51,134 nucleotides of DNA from Eubacterium sp. (GTDB lineage: Bacteria > Bacillota > Clostridia > Lachnospirales > Lachnospiraceae): NCBI GenBank assembly GCA_017539165.1, contig JAFYHN010000004.1:1-51134 (forward strand), written 5' to 3'. Both the position numbers and the translations under genes were made by a program. The notes beneath the pieces were generated by a model. It had not been told where the DNA came from. It did not search any database and saw nothing but the letters and a program-made list of their open reading frames with translations. Positions within the stretch are counted from its first letter, which is position 1, and every line of letters begins with the position of its first letter. This document shows positions 23,154 through 31,070 of this stretch, piece by piece.

Positions 23154-23951
23154 TTAGCATAAACCACAAGGTCTGCCGTCAAGGAATTTAAATTGTTCAA
23201 ACAGTTCTTCCATATCAAACCACCAATCAGCACTGATATAAACACATTTACCTTCTTCATATCCATTGATAAGATATACATTACCTGTATCCTTACCTTT
23301 TATCCAAATAAGCGGCATGGTGTGTTCAGGTCTGTTTCCATTACCATAATGCTTTTCCCAATATGCTATGAGTTCATCGGTATCTTTGAATGGTCTGTAT
23401 AAATCAGGATTGCTTAAAGACTTCTGAACTTTCTTTTCTTCAGGTTTTATTCTGTAACTATGGTTAGCACTGAATCCGGGTACATCACAATCGACCCAAT
23501 CGCCTTCAAGATTCATATGCTGTATTGTCTTACCCTGTTTGTAAGCCTCTCGGAGTTCTGCAAAATCATCATCAATCTTAAACTCATAGTCAGGGTCATC
23601 AATTACATACAAAAAATTAGTGTTGTCTGATACCTTTTCCCAATCGCAGTTCTTATCTTTCAGTTTGTAATAAATCTCATAACCCATTTCCCAATAAGCA
23701 TACTTTACATCATAGTTAGGGTCGTAATAGGCAAAAGTATATAATATGTCACGAGAAACATCTCCTTCCGGGTCACAATAAAAAGGTGAAGTAGAATACT
23801 CATCAGCTTTAGAAACTTTCCCATACTCACTAGTATTATTTTCATTTACAGATTTAATCAGGTCTCCAATGTAATCAGCAACAAAACAATATTTTCCATT
23901 AAGTTTATCACTCCATTCAAAGTGAACGAATTTAGGGTCATACAATTTCAT
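23154..23951 (-). CDS. Phage protein with a YRIKPE-type module
   Basis: 265 residues. Residues 125-175 (LREAYKQGKTIQHMNLEGDW ... HSYRIKPEE) match a small module often found in phage proteins of unknown function. It is followed by a C-terminal part (ADWWFDMEELFEQFKFLDG) of another small domain. N-terminal 120 residues not recognised. Confidence 0.6.
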   Translation of the reverse strand: MKLYDPKFVHFEWSDKLNGKYCFVADYIGDLIKSVNENNTSEYGKVSKADEYSTSPFYCDPEGDVSRDILYTFAYYDPNYDVKYAYWEMGYEIYYKLKDKNCDWEKVSDNTNFLYVIDDPDYEFKIDDDFAELREAYKQGKTIQHMNLEGDWVDCDVPGFSANHSYRIKPEEKKVQKSLSNPDLYRPFKDTDELIAYWEKHYGNGNRPEHTMPLIWIKGKDTGNVYLINGYEEGKCVYISADWWFDMEELFEQFKFLDGRPCGLC

Positions 23952-23954
23952 AGT

Positions 23955-24416
23955 TTATTCCTCCCTTGTTACATGATGTAACACACCTTCATTTAATGAT
24001 TCGTCAAATAATTCAAAACACGATTTCCATTCACCCTTTCCAATATATTCATGTTTCCTTAAATGTTCTCTAATATTACCGAGATTACAAACAAGATTGT
24101 CAATGTCGTTAATTGCCGATTTGAATATCACTTCCCATTCAAGATATTCTTTGAGCCATTTCTCAGCCGATTCCTTACTTTCAAAATCTGATTTTAACGG
24201 TGGTCTATTTCTACTGTAAGAATCTTTCTGTGGTTCAACCTGATAACAAGGTCCATACTTTTCATATAAAGCAATATCGAAACAAGAATACTTCGGCATA
24301 ATCCACCATTTCTGTACCTTCTTTTCTTCTTCAATCTGATTAATTAAATCTTCTACACGCTGTCTTTCTTCATCAGTAAAAGATTCAAGATTATAAAGTT
24401 TACATTTCTCAGGCAT
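23955..24416 (-). CDS. Unknown protein
   Basis: 153 residues behind AGGAGTAAAATT. Helical, basic middle (YSRNRPPLKSDFESKESAEK). Unknown. Confidence 0.6.
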   Translation of the reverse strand: MPEKCKLYNLESFTDEERQRVEDLINQIEEEKKVQKWWIMPKYSCFDIALYEKYGPCYQVEPQKDSYSRNRPPLKSDFESKESAEKWLKEYLEWEVIFKSAINDIDNLVCNLGNIREHLRKHEYIGKGEWKSCFELFDESLNEGVLHHVTREE

Positions 24417-24420
24417 AATT

Positions 24421-24612
24421 TTACTCCTTCTGTTTCTTTACTCTTGTTGTTTTATCTTTGCACAATTCACAGTCTGCACATACGATTCCTTCATCAGTAT
24501 CTTTGACCTCATGCCCTAATGCACAGTCATGAACAGCCGGTACACAATAATATCCTTTTTCATACTTGTATTGCCTGATATATAATGCCCGGCAATTCTT
24601 ACATTTGGTCAT
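24421..24612 (-). CDS. Small cysteine-rich zinc-binding protein
   Basis: 63 residues. CKNC at 4-7, then C24, C31, and CADCELC at 46-52: enough cysteines for one or two zinc sites. Basic C-terminus. Overlaps the gene upstream by 14 bases. Unknown partner. Confidence 0.6.
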   Translation of the reverse strand: MTKCKNCRALYIRQYKYEKGYYCVPAVHDCALGHEVKDTDEGIVCADCELCKDKTTRVKKQKE

Positions 24613-25135
24613 TTTCTTTATCTCCTAGATTATAGTCCTTTAGGAACTGTTCTGCCTTTTCATATAACTTCCATAGTTCATCATTACTTCTTGGATAATC
24701 CACATACTCTCTGATTATCCCGGCAGCCTGTTCTACAATTTTCCAATCTTTACTTCTTGTACATTTGCCTTGTGGAGTATCAACTTCTTCCAAGAACCAA
24801 CTACATCTGTCATTGAGTGAGGTGATTTCATCTCTAAGTTTTAAGATTTCCTTATCTCTACCTATTATCATCTCTTTTGACATATCAAGTTGTCTTTTAA
24901 GTTCTTTTATATCATCATGAAGTCTTTTAATCTCGTCAATTGATGTACTGTTACCTTTGAGCCACCATTTTAATTCCTTGAAACATTCAGGACAGATTTC
25001 TTCATAAGCATAATTAAGTTTATCAAGATAACTCTCATACTTAACGACATTTACTTTCGCTGTTCCAAATAACTTGGTAGAATTCCTAAACTCTTTACCA
25101 CAGCGGCAACAGGTATAAACATATTCGATTTTCAT
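24599..25135 (-). CDS. Zinc-ribbon plus coiled-coil protein
   Basis: 178 residues. CCRCG at 9-13 and CPEC at 48-51 form a zinc ribbon; residues 68-112 are a coiled coil (DDIKELKRQLDMSKEMIIGR); the rest is helical. Resembles small phage regulators or host-takeover proteins in layout only. Confidence 0.6.
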   Translation of the reverse strand: MKIEYVYTCCRCGKEFRNSTKLFGTAKVNVVKYESYLDKLNYAYEEICPECFKELKWWLKGNSTSIDEIKRLHDDIKELKRQLDMSKEMIIGRDKEILKLRDEITSLNDRCSWFLEEVDTPQGKCTRSKDWKIVEQAAGIIREYVDYPRSNDELWKLYEKAEQFLKDYNLGDKENDQM

Positions 25136-25149
25136 TTCTTATTCTCCTC

Positions 25150-25509
25150 TTAATATTTTGTAACAGATACGGTATCTATATATGGAAATACCAAATCCAG
25201 ATTATCAATGATTTTTATATGCCTATGAAAATACTCACGATTCTTGAAATAATAATCCATACCTATAAATTGAATGGTGGAACCGTTTATGCACCTTATT
25301 ATACCTTTACCATAATCAATCTGAGATATGATTGATTTGTAGTTATCTTCGAGAATTCTTGAGAAATCACCAAAACAGGCATGACTGGTTACAAAAGTTT
25401 TACCAGCAATAAAAAGTATATGATTACATTTCTTTTTAGCAAGTTTAATTATTCTTTTATAGCAGCCTCTGGTCTTACCTTTACCAACACCTTTACAGAT
25501 AACTTTCAT
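25150..25509 (-). CDS. Small protein with P-loop-like start
   Basis: 119 residues. Begins MKVICKGVGKGKTRGCYKR: GVGKGKT resembles a Walker A loop, and NHILFIAGKTFV and HIKIIDNLD resemble strands of a P-loop core. It is too short for a complete NTPase. Might be a remnant of a P-loop (RecA/helicase-type) protein. Confidence 0.5.
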   Translation of the reverse strand: MKVICKGVGKGKTRGCYKRIIKLAKKKCNHILFIAGKTFVTSHACFGDFSRILEDNYKSIISQIDYGKGIIRCINGSTIQFIGMDYYFKNREYFHRHIKIIDNLDLVFPYIDTVSVTKY

Positions 25510-25736
25510 TTTACTTCCTCCATATTTACTTCAGGATATTCACACCAGCCAACAACTTCATCTCCATCTTCTTCCCGGAAAATATCCATAATCCAATTAC
25601 CATTGAATTTTCTTGTACCTAAGTCAGTAGCATATTCAACGGTTTCTTCACCGGATTGTGATTTATATTTCACGAGAACCACTACTTCCTTTTCGGGTGG
25701 TAAATCATCAGGGTTTTCATTCAGATAGTGCCACAT
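25506..25736 (-). CDS. DUF551-like protein
   Basis: 76 residues: MWHYLNENPDDLPPEKEVVV ... VVGWCEYPEV. This is the compact DUF551 layout (W, LPP, VVLV, W, WCEYP). Four-base overlap with the next gene. Function unknown. Confidence 0.65.
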   Translation of the reverse strand: MWHYLNENPDDLPPEKEVVVLVKYKSQSGEETVEYATDLGTRKFNGNWIMDIFREEDGDEVVGWCEYPEVNMEEVK

Positions 25737-25749
25737 AGTTTTACTTCCT

Positions 25750-26046
25750 CTACAATTTACAGGCTGTTGGTGTCTTCAGAATCATCTCAATCAATTCTTC
25801 TTTAGACATCTTTTCAAGTTCACATCTTTCTATATCAAACTTTGGAATCTCATACCAAAGTTTAGGTGGTTGAGCCTCAACATCTTTCTCATAAAAAGAA
25901 GAATACTTTGTCCAATTATTATTTCCGCGATAAGTTACTTTATCCCCATTCTCATTAAAAACTTCTTCACCAAGAGTAGGAAAATCATCTTTTCCTTGAT
26001 GAATTGTTAAAGAAATTTCAAATAAGGGTGCATCTGGTATTCTCAT
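25750..26046 (-). CDS. DUF551-related protein
   Basis: 98 residues. VTYRGNNNWTKYSSFY and KLWYEIPKFD repeat the W...W.eiP pattern of the neighbouring DUF551-like proteins. C-terminal helix (LEKMSKEELIEMILKT). Overlaps the next start by four bases. Confidence 0.55.
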   Translation of the reverse strand: MRIPDAPLFEISLTIHQGKDDFPTLGEEVFNENGDKVTYRGNNNWTKYSSFYEKDVEAQPPKLWYEIPKFDIERCELEKMSKEELIEMILKTPTACKL

Positions 26047-26246
26047 AATTTTATCTCCTTACAAATTCTTACTACTTCATTAAATCCATAGACGGTAGCA
26101 AAAACACCTATGGAAACAATGATTCCGGCATAATCAGTATCACTGCATTTAACAGCCGCCATGATACAAGATATACCTGTGATAATAACAAGTACATTAA
26201 ACATTAACCTGATGGTAATAATTATTTCCCTCCAAAGTTCATTCAT
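26043..26246 (-). CDS. Small two-helix membrane protein
   Basis: 67 residues. Hydrophobic segments LMFNVLVIITGISCIMAAV and YAGIIVSIGVFATVYGF with charged ends. Behind AAGGAGATAAATCT. Unknown. Confidence 0.6.
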   Translation of the reverse strand: MNELWREIIITIRLMFNVLVIITGISCIMAAVKCSDTDYAGIIVSIGVFATVYGFNEVVRICKEIKL

Positions 26247-26260
26247 AGATTTATCTCCTT

Positions 26261-26275
26261 GTTACAATATTAGAA
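26261..26275 (-). promoter_or_regulatory. Junction motif containing a stop codon
   Basis: TTCTAATATTGTAAC: TTC-TAA ends the ATPase gene, and AAGGAG of the next gene follows directly. Confidence 0.45.
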
Positions 26276-27082
26276 TTGTTCAATTTTACGCAGATAACCC
26301 TCTGACATCTCAATCCAATTTATATCACAGCCACATTTCATAAGTTTCTTAATTAAAGCCACATTATGAAGGCTACAGATAACCTGACTGTTCTTATGTT
26401 CATCTTTTGCCATAAAGTACAGATAGTCGTAAATCTTATCAAGGTTATCTACATCAAGCCCACAGTCAGGTTCATCAAGAAGTGTGGTATAGTACTGGCT
26501 TTCTTCCTGATGTTTAAGGTAGTAATTGCCAATATCATTAAGCCTGTCATATCTGCTTACATTCTGACCAACCAAGTCCAGTACACTGATACTCTGACTT
26601 TCATAAGCCGTGTGCATAAGCTGATTGAAGTCACCCATTTGATTCTGTCCTTTACTTTCTTTCATTCCACTCATAAAGGCTGTAACGGATTCTTTATTAA
26701 ACAAGACATCGGGAGAATTTGCAGCCTTTCTGTCTTCAGCCATTCTGTAAAGATTAAACACAGGTTTTCTGTAATCACCTGTAACATCAAAACATTCTAT
26801 AAGGTCTAACAGGTCATCTGTCTTACCGAGTGTATCAGATAAAAGACTTGGCATAAACTTAGGACAGAACCAGTCATTACACATATTGAAAGTTCTGATG
26901 ATGTTCATAACAGTAGATTTACCTGAGCCGTTCTTACCGGTAAGAACATTAAGACCGGGTTTGAAAGTTATGCCATTGGAGAGTTTGGCATAAAGGTTTT
27001 CTATGTCCTTATCTTCTGAAAGTTCTCTAAGGTAATTGAACTTGTGCTGTGGCTCTGCTGTAATCTTTACTGAGTTTATCAT
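26270..27082 (-). CDS. ABC/OLD-type AAA ATPase
   Basis: 270 residues. Walker A GKNGSGKS (about 49-56) after GLNVLT, Walker B TTLLDEPDCGLDVDN (about 208-222) and switch-type His in CSLHN. Fits the AAA_21/AAA_23 group of stand-alone ABC-like ATPases used in DNA repair and defence (OLD, RecF relatives). The ABC signature helix is short and no nuclease domain is fused. Phage role unknown; could act on DNA ends or host functions. Confidence 0.78.
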   Translation of the reverse strand: MINSVKITAEPQHKFNYLRELSEDKDIENLYAKLSNGITFKPGLNVLTGKNGSGKSTVMNIIRTFNMCNDWFCPKFMPSLLSDTLGKTDDLLDLIECFDVTGDYRKPVFNLYRMAEDRKAANSPDVLFNKESVTAFMSGMKESKGQNQMGDFNQLMHTAYESQSISVLDLVGQNVSRYDRLNDIGNYYLKHQEESQYYTTLLDEPDCGLDVDNLDKIYDYLYFMAKDEHKNSQVICSLHNVALIKKLMKCGCDINWIEMSEGYLRKIEQF

Positions 27083-27091
27083 ATTCTATCC

Positions 27092-27211
27092 CTAACTGAA
27101 TAATTCTTTAACTATCTTATAACATTTATTCCAACCAACAGTATGACCAAGAATAAATCCAAGTCCGTAAAAACAAGCACACAATAACAATATAACTATC
27201 TGTTCTTTCAT
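27092..27211 (-). CDS. Tiny membrane protein (39 aa)
   Basis: MKEQIVILLLCACFYGLGFI... then a basic tail, ending TAG. Behind AAGGAGAAAGTAAA. One membrane helix with GLGFILGHTVG-type small residues, holin-like in size but with no lysis neighbours. Confidence 0.55.
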   Translation of the reverse strand: MKEQIVILLLCACFYGLGFILGHTVGWNKCYKIVKELFS

Positions 27212-27223
27212 TTTACTTTCTCC

Positions 27224-27403
27224 TTATACCTTTAATTCATCATCAACAAAATCTTCACTCAGTAAAATATCTCTGCCTTCCAAATCGGTCCAATACAATT
27301 TTACCGAAGTCCGCTGATATGCTTTTTCATTACAGAAGCCATTAACAACATTCTGTTTTTCAATTCGTATCTTTAATCTTTGAAGAATTTCTAATACAGG
27401 CAT
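27224..27403 (-). CDS. Small unknown protein (59 aa)
   Basis: MPVLEILQRLKIRIEKQNVV ... to TAA, behind GAGGACTAAGTT, four bases after the previous stop. Mixed fold. Unknown. Confidence 0.55.
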   Translation of the reverse strand: MPVLEILQRLKIRIEKQNVVNGFCNEKAYQRTSVKLYWTDLEGRDILLSEDFVDDELKV

Positions 27404-27406
27404 AAC

Positions 27407-27727
27407 TTAGTCCTCATCAGGTTCATAACCATCATATGGGTCTTCAGAGTATTCCCAGTCGACATCATCAAGATAATCACAGATGGCATCATCAAGCTCA
27501 GTCATCTGTTCTTCAGTCAGACTTACTTCATTGCCATTTTCATCTGTAATACTGTTAATAGTCCATTCATAATCTTCAATACCATCATAGCCGGGATAAC
27601 CTGAACCATCTTTATAATACATTACCATGTCTTCATGTATTGATGTGGCTGTTGCATTGAAACCAATGATGTAACCATTCCATTCAAAATGGTCATTAGA
27701 ATAAGATACTTTACAAGTGCTGTTCAT
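27407..27727 (-). CDS. Small acidic protein
   Basis: 106 residues behind AAGGAGTAAATT. N-terminal beta part (FEWNGYIIGFNATATSIHED), C-terminal acidic repeat-like run (DDVDWEYSEDPYDGYEPDED). First gene after the non-coding region and its TTCTATAATTATAATA motif. Confidence 0.65.
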   Translation of the reverse strand: MNSTCKVSYSNDHFEWNGYIIGFNATATSIHEDMVMYYKDGSGYPGYDGIEDYEWTINSITDENGNEVSLTEEQMTELDDAICDYLDDVDWEYSEDPYDGYEPDED

Positions 27728-27738
27728 AATTTACTCCT

Positions 27739-27754
27739 TATTATAATTATAGAA
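27739..27754 (-). promoter_or_regulatory. Junction/promoter motif TTCTATAATTATAATA
   Basis: Follows the terminator of the candidate RNA gene and abuts AAGGAG of the gene at 27727; probable promoter of the small-gene operon to the left. Confidence 0.6.
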
Positions 27755-27770
27755 TCAGCAGCTGTCTGGG

Positions 27771-27803
27771 AAAATAAAAATCCCCAGCCTGACTGACCGG
27801 GGA
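27771..27803 (-). terminator. Rho-independent terminator of the candidate RNA
   Basis: On the minus strand TCCCC...GGGGA hairpin followed by TTTTTATTTT. Ends the non-coding unit that begins near 28005. Confidence 0.7.
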
Positions 27804-28005
27804 AATAGAAGGTAATAATGATTTAAGTTCCCAACTCCACAGCTTATGACTACTCATGGAACTTCAGATAAATGCCGCAAAGCACCCTCTTATAAGACTT
27901 TCATCGCCTGAGCCATCCAACGGTTCCCGGATGCAGAAACCACTCAGGTTCTGTTTCGTTTAAGAGTGTCAGGGAGTTGAACCCCGATAGTACCTTTACA
28001 CTCTT
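27771..28005 (-). ncRNA. Candidate non-coding RNA with a tRNA-like mini-domain
   Basis: About 235 bases with no convincing ORF on either strand, flanked by a TTCTATAATTATAATA motif (28006-28021) and a terminator. On the minus strand the 5' end AAGAGTGT pairs with ACACTCTT (27962-28005). It encloses CGGGG-TTCAACT-CCCTG, a textbook T-arm with TTCAA loop, but only 11 bases where D and anticodon arms would be. Further helices: CCTGAG/CTCAGG (27907-27948) enclosing a possible pseudoknot, and AAGTTCC/GGAACTT (27825-27864). Not a normal tRNA; could mimic one. Function unknown. Confidence 0.6.
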
Positions 28006-28021
28006 TATTATAATTATAGAA
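28006..28021 (-). promoter_or_regulatory. Motif TTCTATAATTATAATA in front of the candidate RNA
   Basis: Lies between the terminase terminator and the 5' end of the structured RNA. The strongest case for the motif being a promoter, because nothing else could start this transcript. Confidence 0.6.
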
Positions 28022-28038
28022 AACCTGTAATTCTCAGA

Positions 28039-28087
28039 ATAAAAAGTCTGCCGGTAATATTGCAGATTAAGATTTATACCGGCAGAC
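28039..28087 (-). terminator. Rho-independent terminator after the terminase gene
   Basis: GTCTGCCGGTA pairs with TACCGGCAGAC (11 bp) around a 20-base loop, followed by TTTTTATT on the minus strand. A TTCTATAATTATAATA copy (28105-28120) sits between the terminase stop and this hairpin. Confidence 0.9.
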
Positions 28088-28104
28088 CGTCTCTTATTCC
28101 ATTG

Positions 28105-28120
28105 TATTATAATTATAGAA
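28105..28120 (-). promoter_or_regulatory. Junction motif directly behind the terminase stop
   Basis: TTCTATAATTATAATA five bases after the terminase TAA, with no ORF before the terminator. This copy cannot serve a gene and suggests that the motif also occurs as a 3'-end element or is a vestige. Confidence 0.45.
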
Positions 28121-28125
28121 ATTCC

Positions 28126-29982
28126 TTATCCCTCAAACGGTGCATAGCTTTCATCAAGTCCATACAGGTCATTCTGGAACATTGCTATTTCATCTTCTAT
28201 CTCTTCATCAGAGCTGCCATAATCTATGGAACTGTAGAACCCGTCATCAGGTATGTCCATTCTTTCAGTTTCCTTTTCTATCAGCATTGTTTCATAATGT
28301 ACGTGCTCATATAAGTATATCTGTTCAGTAGCACCTGCAAAGGCATCTGAACAGTCCTTGAAGTATATGGGGTGATTGGAATCAGAATTGTGCGGGTGGT
28401 CTACCTTACCTATAGCACGGTCATAAAGCAGATTAGACAGTTCATAGTCAAGCTGCTTATAGTAAGGTATGCTGTATCTTTTGAGTTTCATGAAATTCAG
28501 TACGGTAAGATATGCAGCCGGATTTACATCAACTGAATAATAGTCTGAGTAATCATTGCCGAATATCTTCTTGCATTGTGGTATTAAGAAGTCTTTAGCA
28601 TAATGGTCACCCGTAATCTTTCTGAACTGTACTCCGTTATCCCTCATGTAAAGAATCAGCTGCAATATCTTCTCTTGGTCTATCTGGTTGTCATTTATTT
28701 CAGTATTCAGGAAAAATGAAGCTGTGAGTAATGAACGGATTTTGTTGTCTTCCCGGTCATAAAATAAAGCTGAGAAACCCGTATGGTCATGCTTTTGTGA
28801 TGCGTCGACATGCAGATATACATTCTCACCATGATAGTGTTCCATAGCCCTGTCAGGATTCCATATCAGGAAAGGACTGTTCTGGTCGTAGATACCGATT
28901 TCAGGAAGTTCATTCAGCAACGGAGATTTCTCATCATTCCATAAGGCTTTTATGATTGACATATTGTTTATGAACTTGTTCGTACCGGTCTGTACTTTGC
29001 CTGACATATTAGCAAGTGAGAATGACAGGTCTTCTTCATAGAACTTACGGATTGATACCGGAACGTTTTCTATAAGGTCAGGATTGTCATCTATGAACAT
29101 ATCAAGTGTCTGACCATAAGTATCTGCTATCTGGGTCTTTATGCCGCTGTCTGCTTGGTCTATGATGAATGGTGCTATAGTTCCGTTTCCTATGAATACC
29201 GGGAATGTTTCTTTACTGTACTGTTCAGGGTTTGCCTCATATACTGATGCTTCCATTATTACGGTATCTGCGTCTTTCTTGGCTTTCTCAAGTTCAATGG
29301 CAACAAATGATGATGAAGTTGTAGATGATGATATGATACCGCTGAATCCACCCCATATACCGTTCTTGGAGAATGTCATTACGGAACGCTGTCTCATTTC
29401 CTGAAACATCTTCTGAGTTTCTTCTACTTCAGTTCCCTGTGCAACCTTTCGTACGTTTGCTTCATCAAGTACGCAGCCGAGCATATCTTCACCAACGATA
29501 TGTTCAACCTGAGAACCGGGAAGTATCTCACAGAATGGAAATATCAGTTCCGTTTCCACATCTTTTCTTTTCAAACCGGGTAACTGCCAATAAGGTACTT
29601 TATCGATTTCTTTTATAAGCTGCTTGAGACCGGTAGACTGTGATTTCTTTAATGTATAGGAAAGCCAGAAGATTTTAGGTGTTGTGTTGGGGTCAAGTCC
29701 GAACAGACAGGGAAAGTTCTTCCAGCAGGACATTTCATAAAGGATTCTCTGAATTAACTTTCTTGCTCCATATGACTTTCCGGTTCGTGATGCCCCCGTT
29801 GCTATGAACTTTCTTTTAGGTACGGTAAGACCCATTTCATTTACATATGTGGCATTGTTGAATTCCTCTATGAACTCCCTTACATATGGTCTGATATAGT
29901 CTGCTGAAGGTCCTACATAAAAAGGGTCTGTTACCCACTTTTCTACAGGTACAATATCACGAATCAGTTCCGCTTTTTCCAT
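28126..29982 (-). CDS. terL: Terminase large subunit
   Basis: 618 residues. ATPase: Walker A ATGASRTGKS (61-70), Walker B MLGCVLDEAN (167-176). Nuclease: LHVDASQKHDHTGF with D393 as first metal ligand, RKITGDHY near 457, and a C-terminal NHPIYFKDCSDAFAGA segment with the final Asp. Packages DNA into the prohead through the portal and cuts the concatemer. Starts inside the end of the HNH gene (26-base overlap) and is followed by a strong terminator. No intein in this copy. Confidence 0.88.
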   Translation of the reverse strand: MEKAELIRDIVPVEKWVTDPFYVGPSADYIRPYVREFIEEFNNATYVNEMGLTVPKRKFIATGASRTGKSYGARKLIQRILYEMSCWKNFPCLFGLDPNTTPKIFWLSYTLKKSQSTGLKQLIKEIDKVPYWQLPGLKRKDVETELIFPFCEILPGSQVEHIVGEDMLGCVLDEANVRKVAQGTEVEETQKMFQEMRQRSVMTFSKNGIWGGFSGIISSSTTSSSFVAIELEKAKKDADTVIMEASVYEANPEQYSKETFPVFIGNGTIAPFIIDQADSGIKTQIADTYGQTLDMFIDDNPDLIENVPVSIRKFYEEDLSFSLANMSGKVQTGTNKFINNMSIIKALWNDEKSPLLNELPEIGIYDQNSPFLIWNPDRAMEHYHGENVYLHVDASQKHDHTGFSALFYDREDNKIRSLLTASFFLNTEINDNQIDQEKILQLILYMRDNGVQFRKITGDHYAKDFLIPQCKKIFGNDYSDYYSVDVNPAAYLTVLNFMKLKRYSIPYYKQLDYELSNLLYDRAIGKVDHPHNSDSNHPIYFKDCSDAFAGATEQIYLYEHVHYETMLIEKETERMDIPDDGFYSSIDYGSSDEEIEDEIAMFQNDLYGLDESYAPFEG

Positions 29983-30394
29983 TCTTCACTTCCTTAATAT
30001 AATCTTTTATATCTTTACCATCATTAAGGGCTATATGATATTTTACTTCTTCCGTAAGTTTTTTCATGAAGTCAGGGTTCTTGATGGTTTCAGATACGCA
30101 CAGATGAACCAAATCATGTATCTGATTATTATAGCACCTGAAGTACCTTTCATCCAAATCCGTATACTCTCTTGGGTCAAAACGCATATGATGACAGTTC
30201 CAAGTTTTGGTAAGTTTTCGACCGGTAAGAAAATCGACTTTCCTCTCAGCCTTCAGCCTCTTCCTGAAATCAGTCCATATTGAAGTTCTGCGGAACAGTT
30301 CCTTTATCTTTCCATCAATTACCATACCTTTAATGGAATCTATAAAAGCCTTTTCTTTCTTCAGTTTTTCTTCTTTCCGTTCTTGTCTGGTCAA
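29957..30394 (-). CDS. HNH endonuclease next to terminase
   Basis: 145 residues with a TTG start ten bases after TGGAG. WTDFRKRLKAERKVDFLTGR, then CHHMRFDPREY, FRCYNNQIHDLVH form an HNH-type core with His-His, Asn and His. An HNH gene directly upstream of terL is a known partner in packaging-related cleavage; a free-standing homing nuclease is the alternative. Highly basic N-terminus. Confidence 0.68.
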   Translation of the reverse strand: MTRQERKEEKLKKEKAFIDSIKGMVIDGKIKELFRRTSIWTDFRKRLKAERKVDFLTGRKLTKTWNCHHMRFDPREYTDLDERYFRCYNNQIHDLVHLCVSETIKNPDFMKKLTEEVKYHIALNDGKDIKDYIKEVKNGKSGTDS

Positions 30395-30446
30395 TGTTTT
30401 ACTCCATACTAAATATGTAAATGTTAGAAAAATATTAAGAATTTAC

Positions 30447-30474
30447 TTGACTTTATTTTACTATCTGTTATAAT
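30447..30474 (+). promoter_or_regulatory. Sigma70-type phage promoter, plus strand
   Basis: TTGACT, 16-base spacer with TTTACTATCTGT, TATAAT. Drives the gene at 30521. Confidence 0.85.
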
Positions 30475-30520
30475 CATATACAGAAAACAGGGAACTTTAA
30501 GGTATCCCAAGGAGCAGATT

Positions 30521-30985
30521 ATGGCAAATTATGTTGATGTTGTATCGGGTGAAAAACTTCCGAATGGTGATGTGTCTCAGTTCATGACTATGATGAACAA
30601 GGAACTTTCTGCTGTAAAAGAGAAAGGTTTATCTGAGGGTCTTACAATCAAAGACAAAGCTCATTTCTTGGCAGTGGCAAAAAGTCTTACAGGTGCAATT
30701 GAGTACTACACAAAGTTGTGGGGTGCTGAACTTGTAAAGAACATGGACTTGGATGCACAGTTTGATTTCACAGACCTTGGAGTTGCTGTTGCAATCAAGA
30801 ACGGCGGCAGCAATTCAGAAATCAGTTCTGCAATCTTTGATGAACTTAGTCTTGATGAAATCAAGGCTGTTGCAAAAGTAACTGAAAAGGGTCTTAAAGA
30901 AATCGGTAAGGAAGACCTTATTGCAAAGCACAAGGTTATCACAGGTGCTAGGGCTAATTCAGTAATGTATAAGTCTTTAGTTTAA
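30521..30985 (+). CDS. Unknown plus-strand protein with its own promoter and terminator
   Basis: 154 residues behind AAGGAGCAGATT. Helical, slightly acidic (DVSQFMTMMNKELSAVKEKG; LGVAVAIKNGGSNSEISSAI). A monocistronic unit: consensus promoter 47 bases upstream, strong terminator 22 bases downstream. The layout is that of a highly expressed early phage gene; function unknown. Confidence 0.78.
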   Translation: MANYVDVVSGEKLPNGDVSQFMTMMNKELSAVKEKGLSEGLTIKDKAHFLAVAKSLTGAIEYYTKLWGAELVKNMDLDAQFDFTDLGVAVAIKNGGSNSEISSAIFDELSLDEIKAVAKVTEKGLKEIGKEDLIAKHKVITGARANSVMYKSLV

Positions 30986-31006
30986 TATGAATTAGCAGAC
31001 AAAAAG

Positions 31007-31043
31007 AAACCCCGGTTCATGACAGCCGGGGTTTCCATTTTTG
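31007..31043 (+). terminator. Rho-independent terminator
   Basis: AAACCCCGG pairs with CCGGGGTTT, then CCATTTTT. Ends the gene at 30521-30985; the symmetric stem can also stop minus-strand transcription of the gene ending at 31071. Confidence 0.9.
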
Positions 31044-31070
31044 GCAAAAAGTAGATTTCTATATACAAGG

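Noticed and set aside
27962-28005. A complete tRNA gene
   Set aside because: Acceptor-like stem and T-arm are present, but only 11 bases remain for D and anticodon arms, so it cannot be a functional canonical tRNA.
28126-29982. Intein in terminase, a common site in phages
   Set aside because: ATPase and nuclease motifs are continuous, with normal spacing and length.
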